Source: an uncultured Actinomyces sp. (GTDB taxonomy: Bacteria > Actinomycetota > Actinomycetes > Actinomycetales > Actinomycetaceae). Taken from it: a stretch of 10,557 nucleotides of DNA. Positions 1 through 5,890 of this stretch are shown piece by piece. The translations under genes and the position numbers were made by a program. The notes beneath the pieces are model-generated. The model was not told the origin of the DNA and searched no databases. It saw only the letters and a list, made by a program, of their open reading frames with translations. The DNA lies in the NCBI GenBank assembly GCA_938030835.1, contig CALHID010000108.1:1-10557 (forward strand), given 5' to 3'. Positions within the stretch are counted from its first letter, which is position 1. Every line of letters begins with the position of its first letter.

Positions 1-203
1 GAAAAGTTCACTTCCCCGCTCCCTTGGGTTTGGGCAGTAATGGTGACGGGTTTCCCCGGCTCATAACGCGCTTTGTCGGCCCAGACTTTCGTAATTGTTG
101 GGGCGGCTTCTGCTCTGTATTCCGCGCCGAGTACTGTCGCGCTTCCCGCGAGTACACCGGCGGTTACGAGTGCCCCAATTTTCTTTGCGGTTTCAATCCG
201 CAT
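1..203 (-). CDS. Secreted protein N-terminus, probable GH66-type dextranase (partial)
   Basis: Only the first 67 codons are in the window; the 3' part lies beyond position 1. The ATG at 203-201 is preceded by GTGAGGA with about 7 nt spacing, a reasonable ribosome binding site. The protein starts with a typical Sec signal peptide: basic MRIETAKK, a hydrophobic core at about residues 9-28, and a likely cleavage after AEA near residue 33. The mature start (ITKVWADKARYEPG, then KPVTITAQ) resembles the first beta-sandwich domain of GH66 dextranases and cycloisomaltooligosaccharide glucanotransferases, which often begin with a DKARYxPGxxVTI segment. That motif also occurs in other secreted Ig-like domains, so the family call is inference. 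A role in cutting dextran outside the cell fits the importer and alpha-1,6-glucosidase encoded upstream on the same strand. Being a secreted protein is much surer than being GH66. Confidence 0.5.
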   Translation of the reverse strand, partial: MRIETAKKIGALVTAGVLAGSATVLGAEYRAEAAPTITKVWADKARYEPGKPVTITAQTQGSGEVNF

Positions 204-390
204 GCGTATTCCTCACTCTGTTTTTCTGCGTGTTATCAGCGAAAACAGCCTGTTAAAGCTTCGCGATGACGCTACAAAGATCGCCTGAACGCATCCAGAA
301 CCATTCCTGCACGCAACATTGGCATAACAATGAATCACAGCGACTTAATTCTGGATTGAAAAATCGTTGAAATACCGCGGAAGAGTGACA

Positions 391-438
391 ATAAAATGGC
401 TCTGACCTGCACTGATAACTATCAGCGCAGGTCAGAGC
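391..438 (-). terminator. Rho-independent terminator of the sugar operon
   Basis: Arms GCTCTGACCTGC (399-410) and GCAGGTCAGAGC (427-438) are perfectly complementary over 12 bp. Inside, CTGATA (412-417) and TATCAG (420-425) extend the stem after one mismatch. Read on the minus strand, the hairpin is followed by CATTTTATTG, a U-rich tract. It sits about 95 nt past the GH13 stop and would end the operon before the secreted-enzyme gene. On the plus strand there is no T-run after the stem. Confidence 0.8.
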
Positions 439-449
439 CTCAATTCACC

Positions 450-461
450 GAATACGTATTC
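450..461. promoter_or_regulatory. Candidate LacI-family operator (distal copy)
   Basis: GAATACGTATTC is a perfect 12-bp palindrome with a central CG, the usual form of a LacI-family operator. The same 12 bp occur at 8073-8084, directly in front of the GH31 gene and next to the lacI-type gene. Finding the same palindrome at both ends of the sugar operon makes chance unlikely. Its position upstream of the secreted-enzyme gene suggests that gene belongs to the same regulon. Confidence 0.65.
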
Positions 462-532
462 ACTATTTCTCAGAAAAATCGCGAATTTCCAGCGAATTCA
501 AACATGAATGGTCTCAATGGTTGACACGATGA

Positions 533-2275
533 CTATCGAAGAAAAACCCGCGCCCTCCACGGAGCAAGGGGTGCATCCATCTCTTCCCAAACATTTGCAT
601 TGGTCAGAACTGGGACAAACTCCGGTGCGGCCTCGGAAATGTCTGAAGGAAGGACCGGGGCCAGATCTTTCGAGGAAAGATTTGAAATAACTATCAGCTC
701 GCGTTCACCTAGAACGCGGCGATATGCGAAGATCTCACGGCTTCCCGCATCGATGCGCTCAAAACTTCCGTTGGCAACCACTGCCAAGCGGTGACGCAAT
801 TCGATCAGAGCCTTGAAGTAGGCAAAGACCGAGGTCGGATCGCCCACCTGCTCGGAGGCGTTGATGACCGGATAGTTCGGATTGAGAGCAATCCACGGCG
901 TACCCGTCGTAAAACCAGCATTGTCCGATGCATCCCACTGGACGGGAGTGCGCGCGTTATCGCGGCCCATCGCGCGCAGGCCATCAAGGACGCGCTCGGG
1001 ATCGTCTCCGTGTTCGGTGGCCACACGGTAGTAGTTGGTGGATTCGATGTCCTCAAAGTCCTCGATCCCCGCGAAGACCGTGTTCGTCATGCCCAGTTCT
1101 TCACCCTGGTAGATATAGGGGGTTCCGCGCAGGAGATGAAGAATTGTCGCCAGCGCAGTCGCACTGTCATACCAGTACTTTTCATCGCCGAAACGACTGA
1201 CCGTGCGCGGTTGATCGTGGTTGCACAGGTAGAGGCTGTTCCATCCCCGCTCGGCGAGGCCTTCTTGCCAGCGCGTGAGCGAGTCCGCGAGGTCTCCTGC
1301 CTCCAGCGTGCGGCGGCCGAATTTTCCTTCAGGCAGGCCCAGGCCGACGTGCTCGAATTGGAAGATCATGTTGACTTCGTGGCGCGCGGGATCAGAGTAG
1401 AGAGGCGCATTTTCGAGGAGCACCCCGGGAGTTTCCCCGACGGTGAAAAGAGCGCCGCGACCATCGAACACCTCGCGATGCATTTCTTGGAGGAATTCAT
1501 GCAGGCGCGGTCCCTCCATGTAGAAGGGGCTTCCGTCGGCAAGATCCTGACCGGGCTGGCAGGTGCCATCGGGAAGGCCGGGGACCTTCGAGATCAGGTT
1601 GATGACATCCATTCGGAAGCCATCGACCCCGCGGTCTAGCCACCAGCGCATCATTTCGTAGACGGCCTGACGAACTTCGGGGTTCTCCCAGTTCAGGTCG
1701 GGCTGTTTTTCTGCGAAGAGATGGAGGTAGTACTGACCGGTATGCGGGTCGTATTTCCACACGGGACCTGAGAAGAATGACCCCCAATTTGTGGGTTCAG
1801 CTCCGGGGGTTCCTCCCTCAAAACCCGGACGCGGGTCACGCCAGTAGTACCAATCGCGCTTTGGATTATCGATCGAGGAACGCGACTCAATGAACCACGG
1901 GTGCTCGTCCGAGGTGTGGTTGACGACCAAGTCCATGACCAGTTTCATCCCTAGGGAGTGAACGTCTGCGATGAGCTCATTGAAGTCGTCCATGGTCCCG
2001 AAAACGGGATCGATGTCCTGATAATCGGAAATGTCGTAGCCATTATCGGCTTGGGGCGAGCGGTAGATCGGCGAAAGCCACAGGACATCAACGCCCAGTT
2101 CCTTCAGGTATCCCAGTCGAGAGCGAATTCCCTGAATGTCCCCAAAACCATCACCATTGGAGTCTTGGAATGAGCGCGGATAGATCTGATAGACAATCGC
2201 GCTCTTCCACCATTCATCGGCCGGAAAATGAAGTGCCGAGTGCGTTTCGGGAAGTTGAGTTTCGTCGAATAACAC
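533..2275 (-). CDS. GH13 oligo-1,6-glucosidase / dextran glucosidase
   Basis: A 580-residue cytoplasmic enzyme that hydrolyses non-reducing-end alpha-1,6 glucosidic bonds of isomalto-oligosaccharides. The signature QIYPRSFQDSNGDG at residues 30-43 includes the Ca-binding-type loop. Conserved region I is DLVVNH (115-120). Region II is GFRMDVIN (219-226), with nucleophile Asp223. Region III is FTVGE (277-281), with acid/base Glu281. Region IV is CNHDQPR (351-357), with Asp354. Val224 after the nucleophile is the known marker of alpha-1,6 rather than alpha-1,4 specificity in this subfamily (GH13_31). ARTPVQWD, also typical, occurs further on. There is no signal peptide, and the length is normal. 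The start is a GTG at 2275-2273 with a weak AGG about 8 nt upstream; no better in-frame start was seen. It is the last gene of the operon, separated from the permease by a structured 247-bp gap. Confidence 0.9.
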   Translation of the reverse strand: MLFDETQLPETHSALHFPADEWWKSAIVYQIYPRSFQDSNGDGFGDIQGIRSRLGYLKELGVDVLWLSPIYRSPQADNGYDISDYQDIDPVFGTMDDFNELIADVHSLGMKLVMDLVVNHTSDEHPWFIESRSSIDNPKRDWYYWRDPRPGFEGGTPGAEPTNWGSFFSGPVWKYDPHTGQYYLHLFAEKQPDLNWENPEVRQAVYEMMRWWLDRGVDGFRMDVINLISKVPGLPDGTCQPGQDLADGSPFYMEGPRLHEFLQEMHREVFDGRGALFTVGETPGVLLENAPLYSDPARHEVNMIFQFEHVGLGLPEGKFGRRTLEAGDLADSLTRWQEGLAERGWNSLYLCNHDQPRTVSRFGDEKYWYDSATALATILHLLRGTPYIYQGEELGMTNTVFAGIEDFEDIESTNYYRVATEHGDDPERVLDGLRAMGRDNARTPVQWDASDNAGFTTGTPWIALNPNYPVINASEQVGDPTSVFAYFKALIELRHRLAVVANGSFERIDAGSREIFAYRRVLGERELIVISNLSSKDLAPVLPSDISEAAPEFVPVLTNANVWEEMDAPLAPWRARVFLR

Positions 2276-2387
2276 AGAGAACCTGCCAAATCTTCGTTGG
2301 TGGAGGTGCGAATGCCCTGCGGACCTTGGATGTTCGTGATCTCAGTGAACACCAACTTCTGGGCGATGTCTACACGCGTCCATCCCC

Positions 2388-2457
2388 TCCTGCTTTAGCT
2401 CACTGACTCCGGGCCCATGACTGTTCTAAGGCCGTAGGTGAGCGAGCTAAAGCAGGA
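2388..2457. repeat. 14-bp inverted repeat in permease-GH13 gap
   Basis: TCCTGCTTTAGCTC (2388-2401) and GAGCTAAAGCAGGA (2444-2457) are exact reverse complements, with a 42-nt interior that also contains GGGCCC. In the minus-strand mRNA this makes a long stem-loop about 110 nt upstream of the GH13 start. No U-run follows, so it is not a simple terminator. It may stabilise the upstream message or reduce read-through into the GH13 gene. Confidence 0.6.
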
Positions 2458-2465
2458 ATGAGAGA

Positions 2466-2515
2466 GCGAAGTGGGGAGGGCACGTCCCGGCCTCGCCGCG
2501 CTGTATCCCCTTCGC
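2466..2515 (-). other. Second hairpin just after the permease stop
   Basis: GCGAAGTGGGG (2466-2476) pairs with CCCCTTCGC (2507-2515) with one bulged base. On the minus strand the stem starts 7 nt after the permease stop codon and is followed by TCTCTCATTCC, which is only weakly U-rich. With the 2388-2457 repeat it makes the 2276-2522 gap unusually structured. It could be a weak attenuator or an mRNA 3'-end stabiliser. Confidence 0.4.
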
Positions 2516-2522
2516 CCCGGCC

Positions 2523-3488
2523 TCACCCCTTCGTCGCACCACCGGCAAGGCCGGCAACAATGTATTTCTGAAGGGCGACGAACAGGATCAAGACGGGGAT
2601 CGCAATAACCGTTGCGACCGCCATCAGGTCATTCCAGTTCGTTGCGTACTGACCAATGAGTCGGTTCAAGGCAACCGTCAAAGGCTGCAGATCCGCCTTC
2701 GTGAGCAAGGTCAAGGCAAAGGTAAATTCACCCCACGTCATCAAGAAGGAGAAGGAACCGATCATGATGACACCGGGACGAATCGTCGGGATGACGACTC
2801 GGACAATGGTTCCAATGATGCCAAGTCCATCAAGTCGCGCGGCCTCTTCAACTTCCTTGGGGAACTGCTTAAAGAAGGGGCGCAACATGATGATCGCAAA
2901 GGGTAGTGTTCCTGTCACATCCGCCAAGATGATCGAGGGAAGGGTGTTCACCATTCCGGCGTGACGGAAAAGCACAAACATCGGAATAGAGATCGCAATC
3001 GCGGGAAGCAGCTGGACAACGCTGAGCAAGATCAACATGCCCGTTGTGATTGTGCTTCTCATTCGTGCAATCGCATAGGCCGCGGGAATCGCGAAGAGTA
3101 GCGTGAGGACCAAACATCCGGCTGCGATGATTGCTGAATTTCCCAGCGCCTTCCAAATCCCGAAGTTGTCACTGAAAGCGACCCTGAACGAGGCCAGGGT
3201 TGGGTTTTGCGGAATCAGGTGCGGGGGCTGCGCAAAGGTTTCCATCTGCGTCTTAAAGGCCGTACACACCATCCAGTAGACGGGGAATAGGTAGAAAATT
3301 GCCATAACCCACGCAAATGCGGATTTCCCAATCCGAATGCGTCCCGCGCGCTTTTCGCGCTTCGTCTTCGCTAGGCCTGTTGTGCCCGAGGCCTTGGGTG
3401 AGCCTTTGGACAGCGCTCCGCCCTTGGGTGCACTTTCGTCCGCCGCGGTCTGGACTTTTTCTTGAACTTCAGCGATCTTTTCAGACAT
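2523..3488 (-). CDS. Sugar ABC transporter permease, MalG-like (CUT1)
   Basis: Inner-membrane subunit of an oligosaccharide importer, partner of the next permease upstream. About six membrane segments are visible (roughly residues 56-78, 114-141, 149-173, 184-204, 235-257 and 289-311). The cytoplasmic EAA loop that docks the ATPase (EEAARLDGLG, through VIPTIRP) is at about residues 214-238. The ORF can also be read from a GTG at 3491. I prefer the ATG at 3488 because the strong AAGGAGG then has 7-nt spacing, and the ATG overlaps the previous stop as TGATG, a classic sign of translational coupling. The first 55 or so residues form a Lys/Ala/Ser-rich cytoplasmic tail longer than in most MalG-like proteins. 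No ATPase gene accompanies the pair, so a shared MsiK/MsmK-type ATPase encoded elsewhere is expected. Confidence 0.9.
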   Translation of the reverse strand: MSEKIAEVQEKVQTAADESAPKGGALSKGSPKASGTTGLAKTKREKRAGRIRIGKSAFAWVMAIFYLFPVYWMVCTAFKTQMETFAQPPHLIPQNPTLASFRVAFSDNFGIWKALGNSAIIAAGCLVLTLLFAIPAAYAIARMRSTITTGMLILLSVVQLLPAIAISIPMFVLFRHAGMVNTLPSIILADVTGTLPFAIIMLRPFFKQFPKEVEEAARLDGLGIIGTIVRVVIPTIRPGVIMIGSFSFLMTWGEFTFALTLLTKADLQPLTVALNRLIGQYATNWNDLMAVATVIAIPVLILFVALQKYIVAGLAGGATKG

Positions 3489-4411
3489 CACTGATCCTCC
3501 TTATCCAGCGAACGAACGTAGAACCACGACAGAGCCAGCGGCAAAACCATGGTCAGCATTGAAGCCGCAGCACCGTTACCAAAGTCGAAAACCTTGAAGG
3601 TCTGCAGGTAGGTGAAAATCGGCAGGGTTGTTGTCGCCTCGACAGGACCGCCCTTGGTCATCGTGTAGATCAGATCGAAGACTTTGTAGGTATTGATGAC
3701 GCCCAGCAAGAGCAGTGAAATCACCACGGGGCGCATGAGAGGTTCGGTGATGGAGAAGAAGGTACGAATCGGGCCAGCGCCGTCGACCTCTGCGGCCTCG
3801 TACAGGCCGTCATCGATGGTGTGAAGACCTGAGAGGATCAGCAGCATATTGAAGGGCATACCAACCCACAGGTTTGCAACGACGATTGCAATCATTGCGG
3901 TTGTTGGACCCGTCAGCCACATCACCGGGTGATCAATAATGTGCAGGCTCATCAAGAAGTAGTTGATCACGCCGAAGTCAGAGTCGAACATCCAGCGGAA
4001 GATCGTGCCCGTGACAACGGCGGGAAGGATCCATGCGACCAAAAGGAGCGCGCGAATGATGCCGTTACCTGGGAAAGGCTTGCGGAAGAACAAGGCCAGT
4101 GCGTAACCAACTAGGAATTGCAAGGCAAGCGAAGCAACCGTCCAGATGATGGAGAGCTTCACGCCATTCCAGAAGCCTGGGCTCTTCACCATCGCTTCAT
4201 AGTTCGACAGGCCCGTGGGGTGATAGTCACCAGTAATCAGGTTTGCGCCGTTCGCGTCAGAGATGGACAGCCAGATGTTATAGATCAGGGGGACAACAAG
4301 AAAAATCGTTACGTAAATCAGTGCGGGTAACGCCAGAAGCAGTCCTAGGCGCCGTGTCCGCGCCAAAGAGCGTGATCCGTCGTCGTGACCCGCTGTTTTC
4401 GTTCGCGCCAT
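3488..4411 (-). CDS. Sugar ABC transporter permease, MalF-like (CUT1)
   Basis: A 307-residue inner-membrane permease with six predicted membrane spans, the first at about 22-50. The EAA loop is at about residues 205-224 (LYEAAEVDGAGPIRTF, then a TEPLMRP end). It is about 300 residues, as in Gram-positive MalF-like proteins, and lacks the large periplasmic loop of enteric MalF. It pairs with the MalG-like protein encoded immediately downstream with a TGATG overlap. The ATG start at 4411 has only a weak Shine-Dalgarno (GTGAGTGA). Together with the 225-bp structured gap behind the binding-protein gene, this suggests much lower synthesis of the permeases than of the binding protein. Substrate is inferred from the neighbours as alpha-1,6-linked gluco-oligosaccharides. 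Confidence 0.9.
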   Translation of the reverse strand: MARTKTAGHDDGSRSLARTRRLGLLLALPALIYVTIFLVVPLIYNIWLSISDANGANLITGDYHPTGLSNYEAMVKSPGFWNGVKLSIIWTVASLALQFLVGYALALFFRKPFPGNGIIRALLLVAWILPAVVTGTIFRWMFDSDFGVINYFLMSLHIIDHPVMWLTGPTTAMIAIVVANLWVGMPFNMLLILSGLHTIDDGLYEAAEVDGAGPIRTFFSITEPLMRPVVISLLLLGVINTYKVFDLIYTMTKGGPVEATTTLPIFTYLQTFKVFDFGNGAAASMLTMVLPLALSWFYVRSLDKEDQ

Positions 4412-4500
4412 CGAAATTCACTCACAGATCCGAGGTTTGTGTGGGAATACTGTTGTGGCCTGGCGGGCTCAGTGGCCTGTCAGCACCCGAACAGGGGTGT

Positions 4501-4574
4501 TTCCCCGAGCGAGTGGGAGATTCGCTGCGGCTTCACGCCACTGCTCATCGTTGCGTTCCCACTCGCGCGGGGAA
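4501..4574. repeat. Long inverted repeat upstream of MalF-like gene
   Basis: TTCCCCGAGCGAGTGGGA (4501-4518) and TCCCACTCGCGCGGGGAA (4557-4574) are complementary at 17 of 18 positions, with a 38-nt interior. In the minus-strand mRNA this gives a very stable stem in the leader of the permease pair, 90 nt before the MalF-like start. A smaller CACCC/GGGTG hairpin (4483-4499) follows it. No U-run follows the large stem. Confidence 0.65.
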
Positions 4575-4591
4575 CTTTATGTGTGTGTTGG

Positions 4592-4618
4592 TTGCCTAGG
4601 GGTGATCACCCCAAGCAA
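4592..4618 (-). other. Hairpin directly after binding-protein gene
   Basis: The perfect palindrome GGGGTGATCACCCC (4599-4612) is flanked by TTGC and GCAA arms that can extend the stem. It begins 18 nt after the binding-protein stop on the minus strand. No U-run follows, so it is more likely an mRNA 3'-end stabiliser or partial attenuator. Such elements commonly give more binding protein than permease from one operon. Confidence 0.5.
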
Positions 4619-4636
4619 ACCGGTTTCTTGCGCTAC

Positions 4637-5890
4637 TCAGTTCTTGGGCAGCAAGGGGTTGATCGTATCCGCGGCCTTCTTTGCTGCGGCCTCGGGGGTC
4701 GATGCGCCCGTCAGAGCTTCCTGCATGGACAGCTGGATTGCCTCGGAAATCTTCGGGTAATCCTTGCCGTATGCACGTGCGTGTGCGTCAGCAAGCTGGC
4801 TTTCGAAGACCTTGTTCTTTGCGTCCTCCGAGAGCTTGAGCTTGCCCTTGAGGTCGGGGCGAGAGGACAGCTGGCCGGAACCATCGCAGTAGATCTTGGC
4901 GCCCTCTGCGCTGGTCAGGTACTTTGCAAGCTTGACTGCAGCGTCAGACTGCTTGGCGCCGTTCATGACGACAACGTTTTCGCCGCCCATCGAGGTTGCT
5001 GCGCGCTTGTCCTTGGGCAGAGGTGCAACATCCCAGTCAAACTGGGCATCCTTGGTCAGGGTTGCCAGCTCCCAGGGGCCATTGATCATCATGGCGGACT
5101 TGCCGGTGATGAACTGGGTACGTGCATCTTCCTGGGTGTAGTTCGAAACGGCCTCGGACATGGAGCCGTCGTCGATCAGGCCACGCAGGTAGGCCAGAGC
5201 GGTTGCGCCAGAGGTGGCGTAATCATTCAGGTCACCGCCGGTCTGCCACACGAAAGGCAGAATCTGGAAGGTTGCGGACTCGGACTTCACGGCCGAGATC
5301 GCAAGACCCTTCACGTCACCCTTGGTGGTCTTCTTTGCGACGTCCTTGAGGGATGCCCAGTCGGTCGGAACCTCAACGCCTGCATCCTTGAGCATCTGCT
5401 TGTTGTAGTACAGAGCCAGGTTGTTGGAGTTCAGCGGAATGCCGTAGGTCTTGCCCTCGTAAACGACCGAGGACCAGGGGCCTTCGAAGAAGTCAGACTT
5501 GTTGATCCCGTCGTTGCTCAGATCCTTGAGCATTCCCAGGGATGCGAAGTTCTGGTTGTCGACAACGTCGACGACTGCGACATCGGGAACCTGGCCGCCG
5601 ACCGAGCCCTGAAGGATGGACTTGGACAGGTCTGCAAACGCAAAGGTGGTGCGCTTGACCTTGATGTCGGGGTTGGCCTTCTCGAACTCAGCGATCGCTG
5701 CATTGATCGAGTCATTGGCGGTTTCACCGCTCAGGTAGTCCCACATCTCAACGGTCACTTGACCGCCGGATGCGCTGCCGGAGTCGGCCGAATCCGTCTT
5801 CGTCCCGGAGCATGCTGCCAGTCCCAGTGCCATAACTCCGGCACCGAAGAAGGCAATCCCGCGCATTGCGCGCTTAGATGCGTATGCCAT
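4637..5890 (-). CDS. Sugar-binding lipoprotein of CUT1 ABC importer
   Basis: A 417-residue extracytoplasmic solute-binding protein (SBP_bac_1 type) that captures the oligosaccharide for the two permeases. The N-terminus is a lipoprotein signal peptide: basic residues SKR and R10, a hydrophobic stretch, and lipobox LAAC with the lipidated Cys at residue 27. A Ser/Gly/Asp-rich linker follows. The mature domain opens with VTVEMWDYLSG and later has FEKANPDIKV, typical of this family, and MMINGPWEL in the second lobe. The ATG at 5890 is backed by AAAGGAG with 7-nt spacing. The gene overlaps the end of the GH31 gene by 17 bp in another frame, implying coupled expression. A structured 225-bp gap separates it from the permeases. 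Ligand not proven; isomalto-oligosaccharides are inferred from the GH13 enzyme. Confidence 0.92.
   Translation of the reverse strand: MAYASKRAMRGIAFFGAGVMALGLAACSGTKTDSADSGSASGGQVTVEMWDYLSGETANDSINAAIAEFEKANPDIKVKRTTFAFADLSKSILQGSVGGQVPDVAVVDVVDNQNFASLGMLKDLSNDGINKSDFFEGPWSSVVYEGKTYGIPLNSNNLALYYNKQMLKDAGVEVPTDWASLKDVAKKTTKGDVKGLAISAVKSESATFQILPFVWQTGGDLNDYATSGATALAYLRGLIDDGSMSEAVSNYTQEDARTQFITGKSAMMINGPWELATLTKDAQFDWDVAPLPKDKRAATSMGGENVVVMNGAKQSDAAVKLAKYLTSAEGAKIYCDGSGQLSSRPDLKGKLKLSEDAKNKVFESQLADAHARAYGKDYPKISEAIQLSMQEALTGASTPEAAAKKAADTINPLLPKN

Larger units (their letters stand above)
204..532. other. Intergenic control region between GH13 gene and secreted enzyme
   Basis: This 329-bp stretch carries no credible gene. 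From right to left along the minus strand it holds the GH13 stop, a perfect LacI-type palindrome (450-461), a terminator hairpin (399-438) and about 190 bp of A/T-richer sequence before the start of the secreted protein. The promoter of that gene should lie here, but I could not pick out a convincing -35/-10 pair by eye. Confidence 0.6.

Noticed and set aside
24..288. Two plus-strand open frames
   Set aside because: The minus strand here encodes a clear signal peptide and secreted N-terminus; the plus-strand peptides look random.
521..526. TTGACA on the plus strand as a -35 box
   Set aside because: No -10 at proper spacing and no plus-strand gene downstream; it overlaps the GH13 3' end region.
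791..1639. 282-codon plus-strand open frame
   Set aside because: Antisense to the GH13 catalytic core with all four conserved regions; no ribosome site or family signal.
2342..2383. 13-codon minus-strand ORF after GGAGGGG
   Set aside because: The purine tract is only about 2 nt from the ATG, the peptide is unremarkable, and nothing supports translation.
5878..5889. Operator-like GCATACGCATCT at the binding-protein start
   Set aside because: It matches only part of the palindrome and lies in coding sequence inside the operon; likely chance.
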